This document shows, piece by piece, positions 1 through 8,267 of a stretch of 47,685 nucleotides of DNA (positions are counted from its first letter, which is position 1; every line of letters begins with the position of its first letter). The stretch covers positions 1-47,685 of the forward strand of contig JASLAA010000125.1 in assembly GCA_030147325.1 (NCBI GenBank). Reading direction: 5' to 3'. The notes under the pieces were generated by a model. That model had not been told where the DNA came from. It saw only the letters and a program-made list of their open reading frames with translations, and made no database searches. The position numbers and the translations under genes are program-made. This stretch comes from Arthrobacter sp. GTDB lineage: Bacteria > Actinomycetota > Actinomycetes > Actinomycetales > Micrococcaceae.

Positions 1-944
1 ACGACGAGGACGGTCAGGAGCGGCAGGGGCGCAGGGCCGGGATAGAGCAGCACCGCGAGCCAGGCTCCGGCCATGAGCGCGGCGATGGACAGCACCATCG
101 TCGATCGCCTGAGGGGGTGGCGTCCTACGTAGCGGCCGAGGAGGGGGCCGCAGGCGATACCGACCGCGACGAACAGCGTCATCAGGGCGGAGGCCGAGGC
201 CTCACCGACCTTCTCTGCACGGATGAGATAGGGATAGCCCCACATGAGGACGAAGACGGTTCCGGGGAACTGGATGGTGAAGTGAGACCAGAGCCCGAGG
301 CGCGTGCCCGGCTGCTTCCAGGCCTCCGCGAGCGACGAGCCCGTCTGCCTCAGCGTCGGCACCGACCGCTGCTGTCCGGGAACCGGCGAGTCCCGGATGG
401 CGGTGGCGGAGAGCACCGCGGCGAGGACCGAGAGCGCAGCGGCGGACAAAAAGGCGGACTGCCAGCCGACGGCGGACAGCAGGGCCACGAACGGGATCAC
501 GGAGACCACCTGTCCGAGTTGCCCGACGATGCCGGTCCACTGCGTGAGCACGGGGATGCGCCGCGGCTCGAACCAGGCGGGAAGCAGCCGGAGGACACTG
601 ATGAAGGTCGTGGCGTCCCCGGCTCCCACGAGCAGTCGTCCGACGATGCCCGCGGTCACGGAGTCCGCGAAGGCGAGCTGCGCCTGACCCACCGCCATCA
701 GCACCCCGCCGCCGACGATCAGGGCGCGGGGGCCCCACCGGTCCACCAGGACACCGACGGGCACCTGCAGTCCCGCGTACACGATGAGTTGCACCACGGT
801 GAAGATCGACAGCTGGGACGCCGAGGCGCTGAAGCGGTCCGTGGCCTCGAGGCCGGCGACGCCGAACGTGGTGCGCTGCGTGACCGCGACGAGATATGCC
901 GCCACGCCCGCTCCCCAGACCAGAAGTGCCCTCGACGAATTCAC
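1..944 (-). CDS. MFS transporter, C-terminus cut by window edge
   Basis: The reverse-strand frame stays open to base 1, so the C-terminal part lies outside the window. The visible part is very hydrophobic, with about eight membrane segments. After the third segment is a DRWGPR-type loop typical of major facilitator motif A. The family exports or imports small solutes across the cytoplasmic membrane; the substrate cannot be told from this sequence. An ATG at 953 is in frame, but it lies inside a GATAAT hexamer (957-952). The GTG at 944 sits 7 bases after that hexamer, so I prefer a leaderless GTG start. The neighbouring PAC2 gene is on the same strand behind its own terminator, so they are probably separate units. 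Confidence 0.8.
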   Translation of the reverse strand, partial: MNSSRALLVWGAGVAAYLVAVTQRTTFGVAGLEATDRFSASASQLSIFTVVQLIVYAGLQVPVGVLVDRWGPRALIVGGGVLMAVGQAQLAFADSVTAGIVGRLLVGAGDATTFISVLRLLPAWFEPRRIPVLTQWTGIVGQLGQVVSVIPFVALLSAVGWQSAFLSAAALSVLAAVLSATAIRDSPVPGQQRSVPTLRQTGSSLAEAWKQPGTRLGLWSHFTIQFPGTVFVLMWGYPYLIRAEKVGEASASALMTLFVAVGIACGPLLGRYVGRHPLRRSTMVLSIAALMAGAWLAVLLYPGPAPLPLLTVLV

Positions 945-957
945 GCTCACCATTATC
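945..957 (-). promoter_or_regulatory. -10 element of leaderless MFS gene
   Basis: GATAAT at 957-952 followed by 7 bases and an in-frame GTG. No Shine-Dalgarno sequence lies upstream of either possible start. Confidence 0.4.
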
Positions 958-1025
958 CCGTGCCACCGGGTCCGGGTCGCATCCTCGGAAGAAGGCGGCG
1001 ACGGCGGCGGCCGTTCAGACAGCGG

Positions 1026-1057
1026 GAGGCCCGCAGCCGTTGAGGGCTGCGGGCCTT
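1026..1057 (-). terminator. Terminator after PAC2 gene
   Basis: A perfect 12-bp GC-rich stem (1027-1038 with 1045-1056, plus one G-T pair) around a 6-base loop, 17 bases past the PAC2 stop. There is no strong U tract. Confidence 0.6.
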
Positions 1058-1073
1058 CACTGGATGGTGTCGC

Positions 1074-2123
1074 TCAGGCCCCGGTGCGTGGGCCGGACCC
1101 GGCCGGACCGTCGTCGTCCTGCTGTGCCACGGGCTCGGCCTCGCCGGGGGCACTGCCGTAATCGATGGGGGTCGTTCCCAGGAATTCCGTGTCCCAGAGC
1201 AGCGTGGATTCCTCCTCCGCCTGCGGGCTGGCGAGGTATGCCTCGACGGCCGCCCCCAGCTCCTCGGCACTCGCCAGTTCGCTGTTCTCCTTGACGAGCA
1301 GAGACTTCCGGGCCGCGCCGTCGGCGTATTCGTCGTAGCGCTTCTCGAGCGAACTGACGACGGACTGCACCTCCGTGGAGTTGCCGACCTGCCGAGCGAT
1401 CTGGCGCTCGACGTCGCGTCCGGTCTCCCGCAGGCGGTCCGTCGGCAGGACGAGCTTCGCCGTCGCTCCGAGGTACTCGAGTCCTGCCACCGCGGCCGGT
1501 GGGTACTCGGCCTCGGAGAGGTAGTGGGGCACGTGGATGACGTGCCCGACGACGTCATGCCCTGCCTCGATCAGCCGGAGCTCGAGGACGTGCCCGATGG
1601 ACGCCTGCAGCTCGGCCGTCGGCCGCCAGGCGTTCATCCCGTCGATCAGGTCCGCCCGGTTGCCGTGCAGCGTGACACCGATGGGACGGGTATGCGGCAC
1701 CGGCATCGGGATCGCGTGGATCCACGAGATGAGCGGGACATCGAGATCGTCGACCAGTCCGATGACGGCACTGACGAATCGTTCCCACTGCAGATCGGGC
1801 TCGACGCCGGTGAGGAGCAGGAAGGGTTCCCCCAGCCCGTCGTACAGGCGGTGCAACTCGAGCCGGTGCGGCTGGTAGTCCGTCAGGTGGTCCTCGGCGA
1901 AGGTGATCTTCGGCCGTCGCCCCCGGTAGTCCATCAGCTGGTCGGCGTCGAATTCCGCGACCGTGTCGTGTTCGAGGACCTCGAGGAGTTCCTCGCTGAC
2001 CTGCGAGACGACGTGTCCGGCGTCCATGAACCCGGTGAGGCTCACGAGCAGGGGAAGGCCCTTGAGCGCGGGGTCGCCGAGGACGTCGGCGTCGGTGTTG
2101 TACAGAGTTCGTGGATCCAGCAT
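1074..2123 (-). CDS. PAC2 family protein (proteasome-assembly-chaperone-like)
   Basis: A 349-residue protein of the PAC2 family, whose archaeal and eukaryotic members help assemble proteasomes. Actinobacterial members are common, but their role is not established. The N-terminus has the family pattern of a short strand, then a phenylalanine-rich 'LLVSLTGFMDAG' element, and later an 'LTGVEPDLQWERF' element. The C-terminal 80 residues are charged and probably helical. The ATG at 2123 is chosen because AAGGAGAG lies 7 bases upstream; the open frame runs on to 2351 but without family sequence. It is transcribed away from pepA. A proteasome link is inference from the family name only. Confidence 0.85.
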   Translation of the reverse strand: MLDPRTLYNTDADVLGDPALKGLPLLVSLTGFMDAGHVVSQVSEELLEVLEHDTVAEFDADQLMDYRGRRPKITFAEDHLTDYQPHRLELHRLYDGLGEPFLLLTGVEPDLQWERFVSAVIGLVDDLDVPLISWIHAIPMPVPHTRPIGVTLHGNRADLIDGMNAWRPTAELQASIGHVLELRLIEAGHDVVGHVIHVPHYLSEAEYPPAAVAGLEYLGATAKLVLPTDRLRETGRDVERQIARQVGNSTEVQSVVSSLEKRYDEYADGAARKSLLVKENSELASAEELGAAVEAYLASPQAEEESTLLWDTEFLGTTPIDYGSAPGEAEPVAQQDDDGPAGSGPRTGA

Positions 2124-2172
2124 GGCTCTCTCCTTGCGGTGTGGTCCTGCAGGACTCAACGCCGCCCGGCTC

Positions 2173-2209
2173 CGCTTCATTCCGGTGCAGGGCCCTGCGG
2201 ACTGAAGCG
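2173..2209. other. Imperfect cruciform between PAC2 gene and pepA
   Basis: Outer 7-bp arms (2173-2179 and 2203-2209) enclose a perfect 12-bp palindrome, GCAGGGCCCTGC (2187-2198), with a mismatch and a small bulge between. It lies in the 243-bp divergent intergenic region, so it is not an obvious terminator. It could be an operator or just a GC-rich fold. Confidence 0.35.
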
Positions 2210-2366
2210 CCGCCCCTCGCGGATGAACAGCCGAGGGGCGCGGGGGCGAGGTCGGAGGCAGCGGGCAGAGACTACGATCGATGGGACGGTTCCCGGACCA
2301 CCAGATACCGGGACCACGAGCGATGCTGCATCTGGACACCCATCCGGACACGAGGAGACAGATTCC

Positions 2367-3911
2367 GTGATCAAGACCACCGAGCTACACCTGACGGCTT
2401 CCGCGAAGGACCTCAAGATGATTCCGAGCGATGCGCTCGTGATCGCTGTCGCCAAGGGGACCGACGGGCCCGTACTGCTCGACAACCCGCTGCCCGCGAA
2501 GGCTGCCCGTGCCCTGGGTGATTCCCTGCAGGTCCTCGGGATCACCGGCGCAGCGGACGAGGTGCGGCGTCTTCCCGGGCTGCCCGAGACCGGCGCCGAC
2601 TCCCTCGTGCTGACCGGCGTCGGAGCAGTGGCGGACGATGCACCCACCCATGAGACCCTTCGCCGTGCCGCGGGTGCCGCGGTCCGCCAGCTGACCGGTC
2701 TCGACACCGTCGTCGTCGCCCTTCCGGCCGCTACGGTGGCCTCCGCCGCAGCAGTGGCCGAAGGCGCCGCCTTCGGCGCGTACAGCTACGAGGGGCACAA
2801 GTCCGGCATGAAAGCCGACGGCACCATCGCCCGCTCCACCGACAGGGATGCGGTGCGCAACGTCGTCGTCCACACGGTCGCGGCGGATGATGCAGACCTC
2901 GCAGCTGCGTTGCAGCGTGCCGTCGTGCTCGGGAAGAACGTCAACGCGACGCGCTCCCTCGTCAACCAGCCCCCCAGCCACCTCTACCCGGAGACCTTCG
3001 CCCAGGCCGCCAAGGAGCTCTCACGCGGCCTCCCCGTCAAGGTCACCGTCATGGACGAGAAGCGCCTCGAGCGTGACGGCTACGGCGGGATCCTCGGCGT
3101 CGGGAAGGGATCGTCGCGGCCGCCGCGCATGGTGAAGGTGGAGTACTCCCCGGCGAAATCCGCCGTGCACCTCGCTCTCGTGGGCAAGGGCATCACGTTC
3201 GACTCCGGGGGGCTCTCCCTGAAGCCGGCGGCCGGCATGCAGACCATGAAACTGGACATGGCCGGCGCTGCCGTCGTGCTGACGACGCTCCTGGCGGTCG
3301 CCGAACTCGGCCTTCCCGCGAAGGTCACCGCCTGGCTCTGCCTCGCCGAGAACATGCCCTCCGGCACGGCGCAGCGGCCCGAGGACGTCCTGTCGATCTA
3401 CGGCGGCCGCACCGTCGAGGTGCTCAACACCGATGCCGAGGGCCGACTCGTCCTCGCGGACGGCCTTGCCGCAGCGAGCGAGGAAGCCCCTGACGCGATC
3501 ATCGACATCGCAACGCTCACCGGGGCCCAGATGATCGCGCTCGGCACCCGGGTCTCGGGGGTCATGGGCGACGACGGAGTCCGAGACGCCGTCAAGGCCG
3601 CCGCTGATCGCGCCGGCGAGCAGTTCTGGCCCATGCCCCTCCCCGAGGAGCTGCGCCCCAGCCTCGAGTCGCAGGTCGCGGACATCGCCAACATCGGCGA
3701 GCGGAACGGCGGCATGATGACCGCCGCTGTCTTCCTGCGTGAATTCGTCGGCCAGGTCGACGGCGAGAAGATCCCGTGGGCGCACCTCGATATCGCCGGC
3801 CCGGCCTTCAACGAGGGCGCGCCCTACGGGTACACCCCGAAGGCAGGGACCGGTGTCGGAGTGCGGACCCTGCTGGCCTACGTGGAGGACGTCCTCGCCC
3901 GCGCCGTCTGA
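2367..3911 (+). CDS. pepA: Leucyl aminopeptidase (M17 family)
   Basis: A cytosolic dimetallo-aminopeptidase that removes N-terminal residues from peptides; its relatives form hexamers. The 514-residue length is normal. The C-terminal catalytic domain has the metal and active-site residues: Lys274 and Asp279 in KGITFDSGG, and the family signature NTDAEGRL starting at Asn354 (Asp356, Glu358). The GTG start at 2367 is chosen because GAGGAG at 2352-2357 precedes it; the longer open frame upstream reads through the antisense of the PAC2 gene. A TACGAT hexamer at 2273-2278 is a possible -10. The gene ends in a strong hairpin and precedes lpdA, matching the place of pepB near dlaT in mycobacteria. 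Confidence 0.96.
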   Translation: MIKTTELHLTASAKDLKMIPSDALVIAVAKGTDGPVLLDNPLPAKAARALGDSLQVLGITGAADEVRRLPGLPETGADSLVLTGVGAVADDAPTHETLRRAAGAAVRQLTGLDTVVVALPAATVASAAAVAEGAAFGAYSYEGHKSGMKADGTIARSTDRDAVRNVVVHTVAADDADLAAALQRAVVLGKNVNATRSLVNQPPSHLYPETFAQAAKELSRGLPVKVTVMDEKRLERDGYGGILGVGKGSSRPPRMVKVEYSPAKSAVHLALVGKGITFDSGGLSLKPAAGMQTMKLDMAGAAVVLTTLLAVAELGLPAKVTAWLCLAENMPSGTAQRPEDVLSIYGGRTVEVLNTDAEGRLVLADGLAAASEEAPDAIIDIATLTGAQMIALGTRVSGVMGDDGVRDAVKAAADRAGEQFWPMPLPEELRPSLESQVADIANIGERNGGMMTAAVFLREFVGQVDGEKIPWAHLDIAGPAFNEGAPYGYTPKAGTGVGVRTLLAYVEDVLARAV

Positions 3912-3970
3912 CCCGACCGGTCCGGACGCAGCGTTTGCCGGCGGCGCCCACTCCGGGCAGGTCGGTCTCA

Positions 3971-4006
3971 GCGAGGTCACGCGCAGCAGGACGCGCGTGA
4001 CCTCGC
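3971..4006 (+). terminator. Hairpin terminator after pepA
   Basis: A perfect 14-bp stem (3971-3984 with 3993-4006) around an 8-base loop, about 60 bases past the pepA stop. No U tract follows, as is common in high-GC actinobacteria. Confidence 0.6.
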
Positions 4007-4185
4007 GCACATCATGGTCCTGCGGGCCGACCGACAGGCTTCCGGAGTGGATGCTGGCTTCGTGTGGGGATAGGGTGAAAACGAGAGTGCACCGAGCACC
4101 TGCTTCGTGTACTGCGACCGCATCGGAATTCGATGTACCACCAGACGCGCGTGCGCGTCGACAGACCACGCGAGGGAGCGTCCAA

Positions 4186-5568
4186 GTGGCCGAATCGGCA
4201 ACTGCGCAAGAATTCGACATCCTGGTACTCGGCGGAGGGAGCGGCGGCTACGCTGCCGCGCTCCGCGCGGTACAGCTGGGGTTCACCGTAGGACTCATCG
4301 AGAAGGGCAAGCTCGGCGGAACCTGCCTCCACAACGGCTGCATCCCCACCAAGGCCCTGCTGCACTCGGCCGAGATCGCCGACGGAGCACGTGACGCCGC
4401 CAAGTACGGCGTGAAGGCCACCTTCGAGTCGATCGACATGGACGCGGTGAACGCGTACAAGGACGGCATCATCGCCGGGAAGTACCGCGGACTCCAGGGC
4501 CTCATCAAGTCCAAGGGCATCACCGTCATCGAGGGCGCCGGCCGGCTCGCCTCGCAGAACACCATCGACGTCGACGGCACCGTCTATACCGGCAAGCACA
4601 TCGTGCTCGCCACCGGCTCCTACTCCCGCAGCCTCCCCGGGCTCGAGATCAGCGGCAAGGTCATCACCTCGGACCAGGCGCTGACGATGGACTTCGTCCC
4701 GAAGACCGCGATCATCCTCGGCGGAGGAGTCATCGGCTGCGAGTTCGCGTCCGTCTGGAAGTCCTTCGGAGTCGACGTCACCATCATCGAGGCCCTCCCC
4801 TCGCTGGTACCGAACGAGGACGCCTCGATCGTCAAGGGATTCGAGCGGGCGTTCAAGAAGCGCGGCATCAAGTTCAACACCGGCACGCGCTTCAAGTCCG
4901 TCGAGCAGAACGACGACGGCGTCAAGGTCTCCCTCGAGGACGGCAAGACCTTCGAAGCGGACCTCATGCTCGTCGCCGTCGGTCGCGGACCCGTCACGCA
5001 GAACCTCGGCTACGAGGAGGCCGGCCTCACGATGGACCGCGGCTTCGTCATCACGAACGAGCGCCTGCACACCGGCGTCGGGACCATCTACGCGATCGGG
5101 GACATCGTCCCCGGCCTGCAGCTCGCGCACCGCGGCTTCCAGCAGGGCATCTTCGTCGCGGAGGAGATCGCCGGGCTGAAGCCCGTGGTCGTCGCCGACC
5201 TCAACATCCCCAAGGTCACCTACAGCGACCCCGAGATCGCGTCGGTCGGGTACACCGAGAAGGCGGCCCGCGAGAAGTTCGGCGACGATCGCGTCGAGAC
5301 CCACGAGTACAACCTCGCCGGCAACGGCAAGAGCTCGATCATCGGCACGGGTGGCCTGGTGAAGCTCGTCCGGGAGAAGGACGGCCCGATCGTCGGAGTA
5401 CACATGCTGGGTTCCCGCATGGGTGAGCAGATCGGGGAGGCCCAGCTGATCGTCAACTGGGAGGCCTACCCGGAGGACGTCGCTCCGCTCATCCACGCGC
5501 ACCCCACCCAGAACGAGGCGCTCGGCGAGGCCCACCTCGCACTCGCCGGCAAGCCGCTCCACGGCTGA
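4186..5568 (+). CDS. lpdA: Dihydrolipoyl dehydrogenase (E3)
   Basis: An FAD-dependent disulfide oxidoreductase that reoxidises dihydrolipoyl groups on E2 proteins and passes electrons to NAD+. The 460 residues show the N-terminal FAD dinucleotide fold (GGGSGG), the redox-active disulfide Cys47/Cys52 in GGTCLHNGCIP, a second GGGVIGCE dinucleotide fold for NAD, the FAD-contacting 'YAIGD' element, and the C-terminal HAHPTQNE catalytic His-Glu pair. GTG 4186 is preceded by GAGGGAG at 4172-4178. TAGGGT at 4071-4076 is a possible -10, which would give a leader of roughly 100 bases. It is followed by sucB, so E3 and E2 are neighbours, but a strong hairpin lies between them. Confidence 0.96.
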   Translation: MAESATAQEFDILVLGGGSGGYAAALRAVQLGFTVGLIEKGKLGGTCLHNGCIPTKALLHSAEIADGARDAAKYGVKATFESIDMDAVNAYKDGIIAGKYRGLQGLIKSKGITVIEGAGRLASQNTIDVDGTVYTGKHIVLATGSYSRSLPGLEISGKVITSDQALTMDFVPKTAIILGGGVIGCEFASVWKSFGVDVTIIEALPSLVPNEDASIVKGFERAFKKRGIKFNTGTRFKSVEQNDDGVKVSLEDGKTFEADLMLVAVGRGPVTQNLGYEEAGLTMDRGFVITNERLHTGVGTIYAIGDIVPGLQLAHRGFQQGIFVAEEIAGLKPVVVADLNIPKVTYSDPEIASVGYTEKAAREKFGDDRVETHEYNLAGNGKSSIIGTGGLVKLVREKDGPIVGVHMLGSRMGEQIGEAQLIVNWEAYPEDVAPLIHAHPTQNEALGEAHLALAGKPLHG

Positions 5569-5593
5569 GGCAACGCCCCCACGCAGCACACCG

Positions 5594-5626
5594 GCTTAGT
5601 CCACGCTCGGAGAGCGTGGACTAAGC
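5594..5626 (+). terminator. 15-bp perfect hairpin between lpdA and sucB
   Basis: A perfect 15-bp stem (5594-5608 with 5612-5626) with a 3-base GGA loop, 25 bases after the lpdA stop and 93 bases before sucB. No U tract follows. It is likely a terminator or a partial one that tunes sucB expression relative to lpdA. Confidence 0.6.
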
Positions 5627-5719
5627 TCGGAACCAGGAATCTCAAGCACGTCCAGCTGAACGGGCCCCGCGCCTCGGGCAGCTGCCAGGAACGATCTACG
5701 AAGGAGAAACGGGCGCACT

Positions 5720-7519
5720 ATGTCTGAATCCGTGAACTTGCCCGCTCTCGGTGAAAGCGTCACCGAAGGCACCGTCACCCGTTGGCTCAAGCAGGTCGGT
5801 GACCGCGTCGAGGTGGACGAGCCCCTGCTCGAGGTGTCGACCGACAAGGTCGATACGGAGATCCCCTCGCCCATCGCCGGTGTGATCGAGGAGATCCTCG
5901 TCGCAGAGGACGAGACCGCAGAGGTGGGCGACCCGCTGGTACGCATCGGCGACGGCTCCGGCGGCGGGGATTCGGACAGTTCGGCACCGGCAGCGGAGCC
6001 TGAACAGCCGGCGGAGGAGGAGTCAGCTCCTGCGGCCCCTGCTGCGCAGAGCAGCGAGCCCGAGGAGGCCCCTGCCGCTTCCGGGGAGGATTCCTCGGAG
6101 GGGACCGAGGTCACCCTGCCCGCGCTCGGTGAGAGCGTCACCGAAGGCACCGTCACCCGGTGGCTCAAGGAGATCGGGGACGACGTCGAGGTCGATGAGC
6201 CCCTCCTCGAGGTCTCGACCGACAAGGTCGACACCGAGATCCCCTCCCCCGTCGCCGGCAAGCTCCAGGAGATCCGCGTCAACGAGGACGAGACCGCCGA
6301 GGTCGGCGCCGTCCTCGCGGTCATCGGATCCGGCGCGGCCGCTCCCGCGAAGGTCGAGGCCGCTTCCGGTGAGCCCGTCGCCGCGGCTCCTGCCGAGGAA
6401 CGCAACGATGCCCCGACGGAGAAGCCGGGCGCCGACAAGGAAGCAGGACGCGCATCCGGTACGTCCGAATCCGACGACGACGCCAGCGGCGAGCCGACAC
6501 CTGCCCCGGCGGAGTCCGCCCAGCCGACGGCACCGTCGGAGGACACCGGGGGCGCGGACGCCTCCGCCTACGTCACCCCCCTCGTCCGCCGCCTGGCGAA
6601 CCAGAACAAGGTCGACCTGTCCTCCGTGAAGGGCACCGGGGTCGGCGGACGCATCCGCAAGCAGGACGTCCTCGAGGCGGCCGAAGCCCAGAAGGCCCAG
6701 GCCGCACCGCAGGAGGAGACACCGGCCGCCCCGCAGACCGGTGCCGCAGCTCCCGCGCCCGCGAAGCCTGCTGCTCCCGCCGTCGAGCCGTCGAAACTGC
6801 GCGGCACCGTCGAGAAGGCGCCCAGGATCCGGCAGACGATCGCCAAGAGGATGCGTGAATCCCTCGAGGTGTCGGCTCAGCTCACCCAGGTGATCGAGGT
6901 CGACATGACGCGCATCGCCAAGCTCCGCACGGCATCCAAGGACACGTTCCTGGCGCAGAACGGCGCGAAGCTCACCTTCCTCCCGTTCATCTCGAAGGCC
7001 GTCACCGAAGCGCTCAAGCAGCACCCGAAGCTGAACGCCTCCTTCGACGAGGAGAAGAAGGAAGTCACGTACCACGACGCCGAACACCTGGCGATCGCGG
7101 TGGACACCGAGAAGGGCCTGCTGGTCCCCGTCATCAAGGACGCCGGCAATCTCAACCTCGGCGGACTCGCGAAGAAGATCGCGGACGTCGGGTCGCGTAC
7201 CCGCAACGGACAGATCGGTCCGGACGAGCTGTCCGGCGGAACGTTCACGATCACGAACATCGGTTCGGCGGGCGCCCTCTTCGACACCCCGATCATCAAT
7301 CAGCCACAGGTGGGCATCCTGGGCACGGGCATCATCGTGAAGCGCCCCGTGGTCATCACGGGCGTCGACGGCGACGACACGATCGCCATCCGGTCGATGA
7401 TGTACCTCAGCCTCACGTACGACCACCGTCTCGTGGACGGCGCGGATGCGGGACGCTTCCTGCAGACCCTGAAGGCCCGCCTCGAAGGCGGCGCTTTCGA
7501 GGCGGATCTCGGCCGCTAG
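5720..7519 (+). CDS. sucB: 2-oxoacid dehydrogenase E2, dihydrolipoamide succinyltransferase type
   Basis: The acyltransferase core of a 2-oxoacid dehydrogenase complex; it carries acyl groups on lipoyl-lysines and passes them to CoA. Domains in order: lipoyl domain 1 (about 1-76, Lys43 in TDKVD), an Ala/Pro/Glu-rich linker, lipoyl domain 2 (about 130-205, Lys169), another acidic linker, an E3-binding domain (about 275-315, 'TPLVRRLANQNKVDL'), a linker, then the catalytic domain (about 365-599) with His569 and Asp573 in DHRLVDG. AAGGAGA at 5700-5706 precedes the ATG. In mycobacteria the equivalent DlaT serves pyruvate dehydrogenase and peroxide defence, so the name sucB does not fix the substrate; acetyl or succinyl transfer are both possible. 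Confidence 0.93.
   Translation: MSESVNLPALGESVTEGTVTRWLKQVGDRVEVDEPLLEVSTDKVDTEIPSPIAGVIEEILVAEDETAEVGDPLVRIGDGSGGGDSDSSAPAAEPEQPAEEESAPAAPAAQSSEPEEAPAASGEDSSEGTEVTLPALGESVTEGTVTRWLKEIGDDVEVDEPLLEVSTDKVDTEIPSPVAGKLQEIRVNEDETAEVGAVLAVIGSGAAAPAKVEAASGEPVAAAPAEERNDAPTEKPGADKEAGRASGTSESDDDASGEPTPAPAESAQPTAPSEDTGGADASAYVTPLVRRLANQNKVDLSSVKGTGVGGRIRKQDVLEAAEAQKAQAAPQEETPAAPQTGAAAPAPAKPAAPAVEPSKLRGTVEKAPRIRQTIAKRMRESLEVSAQLTQVIEVDMTRIAKLRTASKDTFLAQNGAKLTFLPFISKAVTEALKQHPKLNASFDEEKKEVTYHDAEHLAIAVDTEKGLLVPVIKDAGNLNLGGLAKKIADVGSRTRNGQIGPDELSGGTFTITNIGSAGALFDTPIINQPQVGILGTGIIVKRPVVITGVDGDDTIAIRSMMYLSLTYDHRLVDGADAGRFLQTLKARLEGGAFEADLGR
5738..6262 (+). repeat. Internal direct repeat: two lipoyl domains
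   Basis: Residues 7-55 (5738-5884) and 133-181 (6116-6262) are nearly identical, offset by 378 bp, and also very alike at the DNA level. It is a domain duplication within sucB. Confidence 0.85.
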
Positions 7520-7539
7520 CACCACCTGCCCCCAGGGGC

Positions 7540-7580
7540 CGACAGGAGCCGCTTACCCCACGGGGAAGCGGCTCCTGTCG
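7540..7580 (+). terminator. Terminator after sucB
   Basis: A perfect 15-bp stem (7540-7554 with 7566-7580). The loop holds a further CCCC/GGGG pairing. It lies 20 bases past the stop and is followed by TCTGTGA. Confidence 0.75.
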
Positions 7581-7729
7581 TCTGTGACCCCTCGGGTAGC
7601 CCATCCAGGCTGCTGTCCGGGCGGGCAGGGCCTCGGCGCATGCCGATGGAACTCGTTCCCCCCTCTCCCTAGGATGGGGGTGAAGTACCGGGACGCGATC
7701 TCCGCGCCCGTCCGACAGCAAGGAGAACC

Positions 7730-8161
7730 ATGGCTACCGTTCGCACAGCCCACACCGTCTGGAGTGGCGACCTCCCGTCCGGCTCGGGGCAGGTCACGCT
7801 CGACTCATCAGGTCTCGGAACCTACGACGTCACCTGGCGGGCCCGCGCCGAGCAGTCGGAGGGCAAGACCAGCCCCGAGGAGCTCATCGCCGCAGCGCAC
7901 TCCGCCTGCTTCTCCATGGCCTTCAGCCACGCCCTCGGCGAGGAGGGCAAGACGCCCGAACGTGTCGAGACGAAGGCGGAGGTCGACTTCCAGCCGGGGA
8001 CGGGTATCACCGCCATCCGCCTGACCCTCGATGCCAGTGTCCCCGGACTCAGCGAAGAGGACTTCCAGCGGGTTGCGCAGGCTGCCAAGGAAGGGTGCCC
8101 GGTCTCGCAGGCACTCGCGGGCGTCAAGGACATCTCGCTGACGGCCACGCTCCAGGGCTGA
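7730..8161 (+). CDS. OsmC family peroxiredoxin
   Basis: A 143-residue OsmC/Ohr-fold protein, expected to reduce organic hydroperoxides through two cysteines. Cys60 (in AAHSACFSMA) and Cys123 (in EGCPVSQAL) are at the places used by OsmC proteins, and the full length is present. AAGGAGAACC directly precedes the ATG. It lies alone between two terminators and converges on the tricorn protease gene. The family's preferred reductant can be a lipoylated E2 with LpdA in mycobacterial relatives; the sucB-lpdA neighbourhood makes that plausible here but does not prove it. Ohr-subfamily membership cannot be excluded. Confidence 0.9.
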   Translation: MATVRTAHTVWSGDLPSGSGQVTLDSSGLGTYDVTWRARAEQSEGKTSPEELIAAAHSACFSMAFSHALGEEGKTPERVETKAEVDFQPGTGITAIRLTLDASVPGLSEEDFQRVAQAAKEGCPVSQALAGVKDISLTATLQG

Positions 8162-8184
8162 TCACGCCCGATCCATTGGAGAAG

Positions 8185-8221
8185 ACGGAAGGACCCCGGG
8201 CAGCACCCGGGGTCCTTCCGT
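8185..8221. terminator. Bidirectional terminator between osmC-like gene and tricorn gene
   Basis: A perfect 16-bp stem (8185-8200 with 8206-8221) with a 5-base loop, between two convergent genes; it probably serves both. Confidence 0.8.
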
Positions 8222-8267
8222 GTCAGCACAGCTCCGTCATCAGTGACCGCCCCTGCCGGGCATCCGC

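Noticed and set aside
1074..2123. A bacterial proteasome gene cluster suggested by the PAC2 protein and tricorn
   Set aside because: No proteasome subunit, ATPase or Pup genes are in the window; both proteins are common alone.
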